Below are positions 1 through 8,025 of a stretch of DNA of 64,000 bases, piece by piece. Under the pieces are notes generated by a model. It saw only the letters and a list, made by a program, of their open reading frames with translations, did no database searches and was not told the origin of the DNA. The translations under genes were made by a program, and so were the position numbers. The stretch spans positions 868,001 through 932,000 of the forward strand of contig CAVVQV010000004.1 in NCBI GenBank assembly GCA_963750495.1. Reading direction: 5' to 3'. The first letter of the stretch is position 1, and each line of letters begins with the position of its first letter. Source of the DNA: JANLYC01 sp963750495. Its GTDB lineage: Bacteria; Actinomycetota; Actinomycetes; Propionibacteriales; Nocardioidaceae.

Positions 1-428
1 CATTAATCGGCTGGACGAGCGCTCTCGCGTGGGGCGTTGTACTCGTGGGTCAGGCAGACCTTGGGGTCACCCGGTTGGCCGCCGCCCTCCTAGCCCTGTC
101 AGCGGTGTTCCTGGCCGCCCCGCCGAGCGTCGCATTGCTCCTGCAGAAGCGACTGCTCTCCTTACCGCACCCGGCCCAGCATCGCGACGAGCTCATCGTC
201 GCGGACGTCGTGCTGGCTCGCGGATTGTCCGACCTCTACACGGCCGGCGTATCGTGCGCCGTCAGTGCACCCATCGCCGTCGCTTTCATGCCCAACCGGC
301 CCTGGTGGCTCGTCGGCGTTTATGTCGCTGCGATCCTCTGCGCGGTCCCGTTCGCAGTCGCGGTACGCGACCGCAACGACCTCGCGCCGGTGGCCCGACG
401 CCTCAGCGCCGAGCAGCAGGTCGCATGA
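1..428 (+). CDS. C-terminal part of a membrane protein (start lies outside the window)
   Basis: The frame is already open at the first bases, so the gene begins upstream and only about 141 residues are visible. They contain several hydrophobic stretches of membrane-segment length, two near the start and two further on (RPWWLVGVYVAAILCAVPFA), separated by a polar segment rich in R, H and D. The stop overlaps the ATG of the following GntR regulator by 4 bases (ATGA), so the two are translationally coupled. Short YtrA-type GntR regulators are commonly co-transcribed with ABC exporters or small membrane proteins, which suggests this is the membrane partner of such a unit. I do not recognise the family, and the missing N-terminus prevents a better call. 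Confidence 0.6.
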   Translation, partial: LIGWTSALAWGVVLVGQADLGVTRLAAALLALSAVFLAAPPSVALLLQKRLLSLPHPAQHRDELIVADVVLARGLSDLYTAGVSCAVSAPIAVAFMPNRPWWLVGVYVAAILCAVPFAVAVRDRNDLAPVARRLSAEQQVA

Positions 429-805
429 CCCTCCTGCGCATCGATCCTGACAGCGCGGTGCCGCCGTTCGAGCAGCTGCGCACCCAGGTCGCCGCCATGA
501 CGGTGACCGGTGAGCTCGCACCCGGACAGAAGCTGCCCACGGTCCGGCAGCTGGCGGCAGACCTCGGGCTCGCCGCGAATACGGTCGCGCGTGCCTACCG
601 TGAGCTCGAGGCCGACGGCATCATCTCCACCCAAGGGCGTCGTGGCACGTTCATCAGCAGCGCAGCTCTCGACGACGACGGCAACGTCGCTGCGGTGGCG
701 CGCTCAGCCGCGCAGAGCTTCACGACCGCAGCCCGTCGAAGCGGGTTGTCGCTGGCGGAGGCGACGCGGCTCGTCGAAGCGACCTGGCCGCGCACGACGG
801 GCTGA
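425..805 (+). CDS. GntR-family transcriptional regulator, short YtrA type
   Basis: The 126-residue protein has an N-terminal winged helix-turn-helix (about residues 12-75: PPFEQLRTQVAAM, then LPTVRQLAADLGLAANTVAR and the wing GIISTQGRRGTF). It then has only about 45 more residues, too short for a FadR or UTRA ligand domain. That length and layout are typical of the YtrA subfamily. The ATG at 425 is chosen because it overlaps the upstream stop as ATGA. An upstream extension in the same frame looks like an Arg/Pro-rich non-coding read. These regulators usually repress their own operon, often with a transporter; the ligand cannot be seen from sequence. Confidence 0.9.
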   Translation: MTLLRIDPDSAVPPFEQLRTQVAAMTVTGELAPGQKLPTVRQLAADLGLAANTVARAYRELEADGIISTQGRRGTFISSAALDDDGNVAAVARSAAQSFTTAARRSGLSLAEATRLVEATWPRTTG

Positions 806-874
806 CCGGCCGACGGGCTAACGGGCTGACCGGCCGACGGGCTAACGGGCTGACCGGCCGACGGGCTAACGGGC
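803..874. repeat. Three perfect tandem copies of a 24-bp unit
   Basis: The unit starts TGACCGGCCGAC and ends GCTAACGGGC. Copies lie at 803-826, 827-850 and 851-874, and a degenerate part-unit follows to about 888. The array begins in the stop codon of the GntR gene and ends just before the convergent methyltransferase gene at 891. It has no spacers, so it is not a CRISPR. It is a GC-rich minisatellite of a kind expected to vary between strains. Confidence 0.9.
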
Positions 875-890
875 CGACGGGGCCGACGAC

Positions 891-1541
891 TCAGCCCGGC
901 GAACGCTCCAGTCCGACGACGCTCCACGAGAGTCCTCGGTGCTGGTAGCGCGTCGAAAGACCTGTATTGCGCAGGACCTCGACCATGGCCTCAGGTGGAT
1001 GGACGAACGTGCGAAACGAGTCTCGCTTGGCCCAGCGCATGAGGTTTTCGGCCCCGAAGTCAGCCAGGACGAGGAGGTTCCGCGGCGGGTGACTGAACAC
1101 CAGGAGGCGGTTGGCATGACGGCCGGCCGCTGAAAGGAGCCCCTCGTAGTCCGGGTAGCAACACACCACGCGGTGCAGCACGACTACGTCCGCAGGCTCG
1201 ACCTCATCCGGCGTCGCGGCAATGTTCACCAGCCGTCGGGTCACCCGGTCGGTCATCCCGGACTTCTCGAGCAGCCGCGCAGCCTCCTGCTCGTAGCCCT
1301 TCGAGATCTCCAGATTCGTCACCCGCGCAGCGCCGCGCCGCAGCAGCTCGACCTGGACCTCCCCCATGCCGCCACCAATCTCGAGGATGCTGGCACCCTC
1401 GATCCCCTTGGCACACAGGTAATCGACCATCAGGCTCGACGTCTTGGTCAGGCCGCGGCGTCTGTATCTCCGCGCCACCTTCTTGACGAACCGGTCACCG
1501 AAGACGGCGTCGTACCCGTCCCGGTCGCAGCAGTCGCCCAT
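891..1541 (-). CDS. Class I SAM-dependent methyltransferase
   Basis: This 216-residue protein carries a clear motif I (ILEIGGGMGEVQVELL, about residues 52-67) and an acidic second strand (VTNLEIS). The motif IV region (EPADVVVLHRVVCCYPDY) is followed by a C-terminal beta-hairpin region (RYQHRGLSWSVVGLER). This is a complete minimal Rossmann methyltransferase. The N-terminus GDCCDRDGYDAVFGDRFVKKVARRYRRRGL resembles Mg-protoporphyrin-type or other small-molecule methyltransferases annotated in actinobacteria. The acceptor substrate cannot be inferred. The gene is convergent with the GntR gene, and the 24-bp repeat array lies between their stops. Confidence 0.85.
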   Translation of the reverse strand: MGDCCDRDGYDAVFGDRFVKKVARRYRRRGLTKTSSLMVDYLCAKGIEGASILEIGGGMGEVQVELLRRGAARVTNLEISKGYEQEAARLLEKSGMTDRVTRRLVNIAATPDEVEPADVVVLHRVVCCYPDYEGLLSAAGRHANRLLVFSHPPRNLLVLADFGAENLMRWAKRDSFRTFVHPPEAMVEVLRNTGLSTRYQHRGLSWSVVGLERSPG

Positions 1542-1665
1542 GGCTCAGTATCAGCCTGCGGGTCTGGACGCCGGTAGTACCTTCTCGTCACAAGTTCGGA
1601 CGTGCTGGCTCCCTGCGCGCACCTCACCGATCCCAGCCGCCCCGGTTGAGGAGGTAGATGAACTC

Positions 1666-1971
1666 ATGATCGTCGTTCGATTCAAGGTGACGTGCCGTCC
1701 GGAACGTCGCGATGACGCCCTCAAAGCGTTCGAGCAGGTCGTGGCGCCGAGTCGCACAGTCGACGGCGTGGTCTCTTTCGACATCGGCCAGGACCTGACC
1801 GACCCGAACGTGATCATCGCGACGGAAGTCTTCGAAGACCGGGCAGCTCTCGACCGCCAGGAGTCACTACCCGAGGTCGGCCACGTAATGGCGATGTTCC
1901 CCGAGATCATGGCCGCTGAACCGGAGGCGACGATCTTCCACGTGGCATCCTCCGAGCCGTACGGCGACTGA
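1666..1971 (+). CDS. ABM-domain (antibiotic biosynthesis monooxygenase-like) protein
   Basis: A 101-residue dimeric alpha-beta barrel type protein. It begins MIVVRFKVTCRPERRDDALKA, has the conserved mid-strand GVVSFDIGQDLTDPNVIIATEVFED and the helix ALDRQESLPEVGHVMAMF, and ends with strand EATIFHVAS. This is the layout of the ABM/quinol-monooxygenase (YgiN-like) family. The ATG at 1666 follows a strong ribosome-binding site (GAGGAGG near 1648), which decides the start over the longer open frame upstream. Members act as cofactor-less monooxygenases, heme-degrading enzymes or stress proteins. No heme-ligand pattern stands out, so no specific reaction is claimed. Confidence 0.85.
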   Translation: MIVVRFKVTCRPERRDDALKAFEQVVAPSRTVDGVVSFDIGQDLTDPNVIIATEVFEDRAALDRQESLPEVGHVMAMFPEIMAAEPEATIFHVASSEPYGD

Positions 1972-1988
1972 GCTCGATGGCCGAACCC

Positions 1989-3128
1989 TCAGCCGTCGGC
2001 GCGGGACGGCGGGACCCAGCCACGTCCTACGCCATGGGGAGTTCCGCCCAACCGACCGACCTCGAACTCGACCACGGGTCGCTGACGGTAGCCCTCGGCG
2101 AGTAACGGCTCGGCGTCGCGACCGCGGTTCAGCGCCAGGCACGGTGCGACGAACGCGCAGGCAGAGCAATGATCCGGGCCTGGGTTCGGATACGTGCTCA
2201 CCCCTGCGCCGACCATCTCCAACGCCTCTTCGGCGATACGCCGACCGGCGTCGCTCACCTCGTCTCGGCCCCGCCGGATGATGGTGCGACGGAAACCGGG
2301 CCCCTCGGTCTGACGCACGCGCTCGTAGGACTCCTCCTCACGCCCTTTCACGTACATCCGGCGTAGCGACGAGACGCCGCGGCCACCGCCACTCGGCTCG
2401 TTCTGCGGAATGCCCCCACGCGGATGCTCCGCACGTGGCGGAGCAAGGGCGTCCGGCGTCGCGCCGTCGACCGCAGTCATCAGCTCGTTGTAGATCGTCC
2501 CGGCCACCTCCATGCCGTCATAGAAACGCGACCACCCCCAGCAGGCGCTGACCTGCTCCTCCTCGAGCAGCAGCTGCTCAGTGGGCGGGAACCGTCCGGG
2601 CGTGACGAGATGACGCATGACCCAGTAGCGATCGTGCTCGTCGATCACGAGCAGGTCGATCCGACCCGCGTAGTGGATCGCCTCACCCTCGGGGGTCGTG
2701 AGCCCCCGCTCGGGGTCGTCGGGGTCGGTGACCAGCGCGTCGAAGTCCGTGGCCACCCTGATCGGCGAGAACCGGTCGACCTGAGGTGCCCAGCCGAGGT
2801 ACCGCTCCAGCAGGGCGTGACCCTGATCGTGCACCTGCGTCCACGCGGCCGGCTCGACCGGTGCGGTGGCCTCTGCCGCCTGCTCCGTCTGCTGCTTGGC
2901 GAGCGCTTTGTCGAGGCCCTTGCTCACCAACGGCAGGACGATGGCGGAGTCCCAGTCCCACATGCCCGGGAAGTAGTAGACCGCCAGCGCGTCGCGCAGG
3001 GCACGAGCCAGGTCAGGAGCCGCGCTCGACACCGGGCGGAGGCGTCTGCGCGTCGATGCGCCGAAGTCCCACTGCCGCCGGCACCGCTTGAAGGCGGCAC
3101 GGTCGGCGGGAGTGATGAGGTAGACCAC
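1989..3128 (-). CDS. PD-(D/E)XK/RecB-type Fe-S nuclease-like protein with a degenerate active site
   Basis: The 379-residue protein has the plan of the Cas4/AddB-like nuclease fold with a four-Cys Fe-S site: an N-terminal Cys in FKRCRRQWDF (about residue 16) and a C-terminal set in DHCSACAFVAPC (about 320-331). Between them lies the expected core (YAGRIDLLVIDEHDRYWVMRH, first Asp in GRIDLL). Where an active enzyme has (D/E)xK the sequence reads VMRHLVT, so the catalytic acid and lysine appear replaced. It may be a non-catalytic DNA-binding protein or an actinobacterial subfamily with different chemistry. It is preceded by a small gene in the same direction with a 9-base gap, so the two are probably one transcript. 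Confidence 0.7.
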   Translation of the reverse strand: MVYLITPADRAAFKRCRRQWDFGASTRRRLRPVSSAAPDLARALRDALAVYYFPGMWDWDSAIVLPLVSKGLDKALAKQQTEQAAEATAPVEPAAWTQVHDQGHALLERYLGWAPQVDRFSPIRVATDFDALVTDPDDPERGLTTPEGEAIHYAGRIDLLVIDEHDRYWVMRHLVTPGRFPPTEQLLLEEEQVSACWGWSRFYDGMEVAGTIYNELMTAVDGATPDALAPPRAEHPRGGIPQNEPSGGGRGVSSLRRMYVKGREEESYERVRQTEGPGFRRTIIRRGRDEVSDAGRRIAEEALEMVGAGVSTYPNPGPDHCSACAFVAPCLALNRGRDAEPLLAEGYRQRPVVEFEVGRLGGTPHGVGRGWVPPSRADG

Positions 3129-3137
3129 CGCGCAGCC

Positions 3138-3446
3138 TCAGTGCCCCATCGGCCACGGTTGGTCAAGCGACCAGCGACACCGGTCATCACCGCAGCCGGT
3201 CATCGACTCCATCTCGGCGAGCAGGTCGTCGACCATCACGTGTGCAGCGCTGGGATCCCCCAGCTCGCGCTGCCACGCATAGAAGATCCAGGCGTCCGCG
3301 CCTTCGGCACTCACGACCCCGCCACCACTGGCGTGCTCCCAGCGGTAGTCGTCTCCTCGCCGCTCGACGTACACGAGGTCACCCGGCTGCGGGTCGGCGG
3401 CGACGAGATCGGTGACCAGCTGCTCTCGGTCCACGGCACTCCCCAC
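3138..3446 (-). CDS. Small acidic protein of unknown function, co-transcribed with the nuclease-like gene
   Basis: A 102-residue soluble protein rich in D, E and W, with segments PGDLVYVERRGDDYRWEHASG and a Cys pair near the C-terminus (MTGCGDDRCRWSLDQPW). No signal peptide or membrane segment is seen. Its stop lies 9 bases before the start of the PD-(D/E)XK-like gene, so it is the promoter-proximal gene of that pair. I do not recognise the family. The arrangement suggests a partner of the nuclease-like protein, but nothing in the sequence shows this directly. Confidence 0.65.
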   Translation of the reverse strand: MGSAVDREQLVTDLVAADPQPGDLVYVERRGDDYRWEHASGGGVVSAEGADAWIFYAWQRELGDPSAAHVMVDDLLAEMESMTGCGDDRCRWSLDQPWPMGH

Positions 3447-3532
3447 GAGACTTGTCCGACATCGTCGATCCTACTGACACAACTGCCACAGGGGGGCTGA
3501 CTGGTCATTCAATCAGACGCTAGGCTCCAGAG

Positions 3533-5095
3533 ATGCGCCCTCGACGAAGCGCCGCCCGACTGTTCACGACAGCGATCTGCCTGGTGACCATGGGGATCGC
3601 CGTCGGGTGCACCTCCGACAGCTCGACCAGCGACACCCCGTCCGACACCCCGACCGACACCGCCGCCACGAGCATGGCGCTCGCAACCGGCGAACCGATG
3701 ACGTTCAACGTGCTCGTCTACAACATCGAGTACGGCGGAAATGCCTCGACGGACAAGGTGATCCGGTCGCTGGATGCCGATGTCGTGGGCGTGCTCGAGT
3801 CGTACAACCGCCTCCCGGAGATCGCGAAGAAGACCGGGTACCCGTACTACAACGTCGGCCTCCAGCTGCTGTCGAAGTACCCGATCCTCGAGCCGTCCGG
3901 GGCAGACGGGCTCTACGCGTTCATCGAAGTCCAGCCGGGGTACGCCGTGGCGTTCTTCAACACTCACCTGGACTACGTCGCCTTCGGCCCCAAGCTGCTG
4001 GCCAAAGGCATCCCCGTCGCCGACGTCCTCGCGTCGGAGAACGAGGTGCGGACATCGTCCCTGCAGATCCAGCTGCCGCAACTGGGGGTCCTGGCCGCAT
4101 CGGGGTACCCGGTTCTGCTCACGGGCGACTTCAACGAACCGTCCAGCCTCGACTACACCGCCGAGACCGTGGGAACGCATGAGGGCGTCACGGACCCAGT
4201 CCCCTGGCCGGTCAGCGAAGCCCTCTTCGACATCGGGTTCACGGACACGTTCCGCGAGACCCATACCGACCCGGTCGCGAACCCCGGAGTGACGTGGGGC
4301 AAGGCAGTCTCCGGGAAGGGAAGCGAGGGCGACCGGATCGACTACGTCTACGCCGGCGGTCCGGTCACGACGACGGACAGCCGACTCGTGGGCAAGACCG
4401 GCACCGCCAACGTCGACGTGGCGTTCGACACCTGGACCTCCGACCACCGAGCCGTCTTGTCCGAGGTGGACCTCACGCCCGTGGAGCTCCCGACGAACGT
4501 GTCGCTCGACCGGCGCATGCTCACCGCCGGAGAGGACGTCACCGTGTACTACAACACGCCCGGCTCGGCGTCGAGCATCGCCGTCCTCCCGGCGGGCGAC
4601 GACCCGTCCGCGGCGGTCGAGTCGCATTCCGTGAGCGAATCATCAGGCGACTTCATCCTGGCGACCGCCGGCCTCACCCCGGCCGGCTACGACATCGTCC
4701 TGCTCGACGCCGACGGCAAGGAGATCGCCCGGAACCAGTTCTGGGTGCGCGCCAAGAACGCGCAGGTCACGATCGACACCGACCGGTCGACGTATGCGGT
4801 CGGCGATCCGATCCAGGTCACCTGGGACAACGGACCCGCCAACCGGTGGGACTGGATCGGCGTCTATCGCGCATCGGCCGCGAACCCGAACAAGGACAAC
4901 TACCTGTTGTGGGGCTACACCGGTGGGCACGACTCCGGAGCGCTGCCACCGGCTGTGAGTGGGTCGATGACGCTCGATGACTCCGCACAGGGCAAACCCT
5001 GGCCACTTCCTCCGGGCAAGTACGTCGTGCACTACCTCCTGACGGACCAGTACGAGTCGGCCGGCAAGACGGCGTTCACGGTCAACAAGAGCTGA
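3533..5095 (+). CDS. Secreted lipoprotein of the endonuclease/exonuclease/phosphatase (EEP) superfamily
   Basis: A 520-residue protein with a lipoprotein signal peptide: basic RPRRSAAR, a hydrophobic core and lipobox GIAVGC with Cys26, then a T/S/D-rich linker. The EEP domain spans about residues 55-320, with FNVLVYNIEYGG at its start, FFNTHLDY, TGDFNEPSS and the final WTSDHRAVL; these are the metal and catalytic positions of DNase I-like phosphoesterases. Two beta-rich domains follow (about 330-420 and 425-520), the last resembling bacterial Ig-like or SKICH-like phosphodiesterase appendages (DRWDWIGVYR). It likely hydrolyses phosphodiesters or phosphomonoesters at the cell surface; nucleic acid, sphingomyelin or inositol substrates are all possible. 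Confidence 0.85.
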   Translation: MRPRRSAARLFTTAICLVTMGIAVGCTSDSSTSDTPSDTPTDTAATSMALATGEPMTFNVLVYNIEYGGNASTDKVIRSLDADVVGVLESYNRLPEIAKKTGYPYYNVGLQLLSKYPILEPSGADGLYAFIEVQPGYAVAFFNTHLDYVAFGPKLLAKGIPVADVLASENEVRTSSLQIQLPQLGVLAASGYPVLLTGDFNEPSSLDYTAETVGTHEGVTDPVPWPVSEALFDIGFTDTFRETHTDPVANPGVTWGKAVSGKGSEGDRIDYVYAGGPVTTTDSRLVGKTGTANVDVAFDTWTSDHRAVLSEVDLTPVELPTNVSLDRRMLTAGEDVTVYYNTPGSASSIAVLPAGDDPSAAVESHSVSESSGDFILATAGLTPAGYDIVLLDADGKEIARNQFWVRAKNAQVTIDTDRSTYAVGDPIQVTWDNGPANRWDWIGVYRASAANPNKDNYLLWGYTGGHDSGALPPAVSGSMTLDDSAQGKPWPLPPGKYVVHYLLTDQYESAGKTAFTVNKS

Positions 5096-5183
5096 CGGAA
5101 AGCCACCCTTCTGGGTGATTGTCGAGCCAGAGCCGAGGGGCGTAGTTTCAGGCTTTCAGCCCCGAGACCGAACCGAGGCCACC

Positions 5184-6011
5184 ATGGATGCTCCATATCA
5201 AGCCGCGCCCGACGTTCATGTGTTTCCGGCAAATCTGCCGCTGCCGGGCGTCGGGGTGCTCCCGATCAACGCCTATCTCCTCATGGCCGAGGAGCCCGTG
5301 CTCATCGACGGTGGCACCGGGTTCGACAGCGATGAGTTCGTCGACGCCGTCGGCTCCGTCGTCGACCTACCGAGCCTCAAGTGGGTGTGGTTGACTCACG
5401 ATGATGCCGACCACACCGGTGCCATCGAGAAGATCATGCAACTGGCACCCAACGCCACGTTGGTCACGCATGCGTTCAGCGCGCTGCGCATGTCGAGCTG
5501 GTGGCAGGTGCCGATGGACCGGGTGCACGCCATCCGAGTCGGTGACGAGATCCACGTAGGCGACCGGACGCTGACAGCGGTCGCGCCACCCTTGTTCGAC
5601 AACCCGATGTCCACCGGTCTGCTCGACCAGTCGACCGGTGCGTTGTTCAGCGTGGACGCTTTCGGGGCGATCATCCCCGAGGCGACCCAGGACGCCGCGG
5701 ACGTGCCCCCGGAGGCGCTCGCCGGCGGCATGCTCGCCTGGGCCACCTCTGACTCGCCGTGGTTGCACATCGCCGACCGTCCGGCTTTCAACGCGGTGCT
5801 CGATCGGGTCCGTCAGCTCAAGCCGAGCCGGATCTTCTCGTCGCACCTTCCCGCGGCGAGCGGTACGTCGCTCGAGGAGTTCCTCACGGTGCTCGAGACG
5901 GTCCCGGATGCGGAGCCGTTCATGCCACCGGACGCGGAGCAGTTCGTGCAGATGATCGAGGCCATGGGGCAGCTGCAACGAGGCGAAGAGGTAGCGGCAA
6001 CCTCGTCCTGA
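5184..6011 (+). CDS. Metallo-beta-lactamase-fold protein with a flavodiiron-like HxDxDH site
   Basis: The start ATG at 5184 (275 residues) is preferred to an upstream in-frame codon because the extra residues are low-complexity and unlike the fold. The domain begins VHVFPANLPLPGVGVLPINAYLL and has the metal loop THDDADHTG. Its third position is Asp instead of the usual His, which resembles diiron (oxygen-binding, ODP/flavodiiron-type) rather than dizinc members. Further ligands are likely in SVDAFGA (Asp) and SSHLPAA (His). No flavodoxin domain is attached. It could reduce oxygen or NO, or act as a sensor or hydrolase; the substrate is not visible. Confidence 0.8.
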   Translation: MDAPYQAAPDVHVFPANLPLPGVGVLPINAYLLMAEEPVLIDGGTGFDSDEFVDAVGSVVDLPSLKWVWLTHDDADHTGAIEKIMQLAPNATLVTHAFSALRMSSWWQVPMDRVHAIRVGDEIHVGDRTLTAVAPPLFDNPMSTGLLDQSTGALFSVDAFGAIIPEATQDAADVPPEALAGGMLAWATSDSPWLHIADRPAFNAVLDRVRQLKPSRIFSSHLPAASGTSLEEFLTVLETVPDAEPFMPPDAEQFVQMIEAMGQLQRGEEVAATSS

Positions 6012-6041
6012 CCACTTCCGGCCAAGGCACCGCCGGCCGGA

Positions 6042-7664
6042 TCACCGATAGTGCTCGCGGGCGTGGTCGTCGGCAACCCGGACCGAGTGCGGGGCAACAG
6101 CGACCGACGCGAGGAACGAGTCGCGCTCGACAGCCCACAGCGACACGTCGGTGAGCGCCGTCACCGTGGCCGTCCTCGGCACCTGGCGCAGCAGGGCGAG
6201 CTCACCGAACCAAGCACCCGGACCCAGCTCGCGAATCTGCAGCTCTCCATGGCTCACGCGCACGTGCCCGGCCGCGATGACGTAGAAGTGCCGGCCCACG
6301 TCTCCTTCCTCGACCACGGTCTCACCCGGGGACGCCGTCACAGGTACCGCATCGCGCGCCATTCGCTCGACGATCCTCGCCGCCAGCACCGCGAGGATCG
6401 GGACGGCCCTGAGGAGCTCGAACACGTCGGTCGGTACCGTCGCCTCCGCGTCGAGCCGTCGCAGGAGCGCGTACGACGACACAGCGACGACGGGCAGGAA
6501 GAGGCCGGCCACGAGAAATGAGCCGCGCGGACTGATCAGCTCGACGAGCACAGGCGCCGCCAGCGCACCGACCGCGAGCCCAGCCATCATCACCGTCTCC
6601 TGCAGACCGAACAGCGACGTCAAGAGCCGGTCCGGAAGGAGCCGCTGCGCGAAGGTCCGGGAGGCGACGTCGAAGAACAACTTGCCTGCTCCGCAGGCGG
6701 CCACCAGGGCGACAGCGACCGCGGCTGACTGCGACCAGCCGGCCAGGACCAACGGCAGACCCGCCGCGAGCGCACCCAGCAGCAGGGCGGGCGCCAACCG
6801 ATCGCGCCCGATGAGGACAAACGTGAAGCCGGCGCCCAGGACTCCACCCAAGCCGATCGCCGAGGACAACACGCCCGGCCCGGCGTCCGACATCATCAGC
6901 AGGTCGAGAGCGAGCACGGCCAACAAGATGTCCATCATCCCCACCAGCACGTTCTCTGCCGCGACCATGGCGCACAGCAGCCGGGCTGCCGGATCTCGAA
7001 GAAGCTCCTTCAGCGGGCTTTGCCGCCTGGTCTGGTCATCGGTCGAAGGCAGGCGGAGTGGCGCTGCGGTCTTGAGCGTCATGGTCCCCAACACCGAGAC
7101 GAGCGAGAGCGCTCCCATGATGAAGAAGACCCCGCCGGGACCCAGCGTCACCACGACGATTCCGCTGAACAGCGGTCCGACGAAGATCGCCAACGCTTCG
7201 AGCGCCCCCGAGGCAGCGTTGCCTGCAGTGAGATCCCCCGTCGTCTCAGAGATCTCTGGCAGCACCGCGAGGTGGACGGGCCGCGTCAGCGTGATCGACA
7301 CCGCCGCGACCGCGGCGAAGCCCACCACGACCGCGACGGGAGCGTCGACGACGAGCGCGACCCCGACCAGCAGGAACGTCACCAGCTGCGTCAGGTAACC
7401 GAGCGCCAGCGCGCGGGACTTCGAGACGAGCCCCGACAGGGCGGCCGTCGGAGAGGCCAGCAGCGCGGACGGAACCAGCTGGGCCAGCGCGATGCCGCTC
7501 GCTCCACGGACCCCGCCGCGGTCGTACGCCCACACGATCAGGGCAATCCAGTTGGCCCATTCGGCGATGTTGAAGATCAGGAAGGCAGCCAGGACCCGCC
7601 TCAGCCGGGCGTTGCGCAGGGCCTGTCGTACGACGAGGCCGCGAGCACTGACGCCCGTAGGCAT
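6042..7664 (-). CDS. MFS transporter with a C-terminal cyclic-nucleotide-binding domain
   Basis: A 540-residue fusion. Residues about 15-405 form a 10-12 helix major-facilitator transporter, including LVSKSRALALGYLTQ between helices. After a linker containing VFELLRAVPILAVLAARIVERMA, residues about 425-525 form a complete cNMP-binding (CAP-type) domain: GETVVEEGDVGRHFYVIAAG and the phosphate-binding cassette FGELALLRQVPRTATVTA with its key Glu and Arg. The cassette looks intact, so transport may be gated by cAMP or cGMP. The fused domain replaces the usual soluble regulator. The gene is convergent with the metallo-beta-lactamase-fold gene, 30 bases away. The transported substrate is unknown. 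Confidence 0.88.
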   Translation of the reverse strand: MPTGVSARGLVVRQALRNARLRRVLAAFLIFNIAEWANWIALIVWAYDRGGVRGASGIALAQLVPSALLASPTAALSGLVSKSRALALGYLTQLVTFLLVGVALVVDAPVAVVVGFAAVAAVSITLTRPVHLAVLPEISETTGDLTAGNAASGALEALAIFVGPLFSGIVVVTLGPGGVFFIMGALSLVSVLGTMTLKTAAPLRLPSTDDQTRRQSPLKELLRDPAARLLCAMVAAENVLVGMMDILLAVLALDLLMMSDAGPGVLSSAIGLGGVLGAGFTFVLIGRDRLAPALLLGALAAGLPLVLAGWSQSAAVAVALVAACGAGKLFFDVASRTFAQRLLPDRLLTSLFGLQETVMMAGLAVGALAAPVLVELISPRGSFLVAGLFLPVVAVSSYALLRRLDAEATVPTDVFELLRAVPILAVLAARIVERMARDAVPVTASPGETVVEEGDVGRHFYVIAAGHVRVSHGELQIRELGPGAWFGELALLRQVPRTATVTALTDVSLWAVERDSFLASVAVAPHSVRVADDHAREHYR

Positions 7665-7860
7665 CAGTTGACCTGCGTTCGAAGAACGTGGGTGGTGGTG
7701 TCCGGGGCGGCTGTGCGAGCGCTCAACCGCTGCGTGGTGTTGGGCTCCATGCGCACTCTCGCACCGCCCGTCACGCGTATGACATGATCCCGATTTTCGT
7801 CATCCTAGGGGTATGCCCGACGAATGGCAGAGCGTCACATCGCCCTGGGCGCAGGTGTCG

Positions 7861-7920
7861 GCCGGGCGGTCGGCCGGGCGGTCGGCCGGGCGGTCGGCCG
7901 GGCGGTCGGCCGGGCGGTCG
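7861..7920. repeat. Five tandem copies of the 12-bp unit GCCGGGCGGTCG
   Basis: Copies run head to tail at 7861-7872, 7873-7884, 7885-7896, 7897-7908 and 7909-7920 without change, in the promoter region of the DUF202 operon. There are no spacers. Copy number in such arrays often varies and may alter promoter spacing. Confidence 0.95.
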
Positions 7921-7929
7921 GCAGAGGTG

Positions 7930-7996
7930 CCTCCACTGCCAAGTGGCGCGGGGTCTGGCATAGTGGAGGAGGTAAATGACCGTACATTTCACGGTC
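7930..7996. promoter_or_regulatory. Inverted repeats ahead of the DUF202 pair, overlapping an SD-like GGAGGAGGT
   Basis: An imperfectly closed stem pairs CCTCCACTGCCA (7930-7941) with TGGC...AGTGGAGG (about 7956-7969). The right arm includes the Shine-Dalgarno-like GGAGGAGGT. Immediately after it, GACCGT (7978-7983) and ACGGTC (7991-7996) form a perfect 6-bp dyad with a 7-base spacer, a typical operator geometry. The segment AAATGACCGTACATT at 7974-7988 recurs at 25955-25969 ahead of the GntR gene. Whether this is an operator, an attenuator or chance is not settled. Confidence 0.4.
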
Positions 7997-8025
7997 CACC
8001 AACTGAGCCGTGGGAAGGTGTCGAG

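Larger units (their letters stand above)
7665..8025. other. 361-base intergenic region holding a tandem repeat, a hairpin and a possible operator
   Basis: No convincing gene is seen between the MFS gene and the DUF202 pair. The continuous frame from 7813 reads through the repeats as a low-complexity AGRS string. The region contains the divergent promoter(s), five 12-bp tandem repeats, an inverted repeat and a dyad just upstream of the DUF202 start; the last three are listed separately. Confidence 0.6.

Noticed and set aside
7861..7920. Possible CRISPR array
   Set aside because: Units are 12 bp and directly adjacent, with no spacers and no cas genes nearby.
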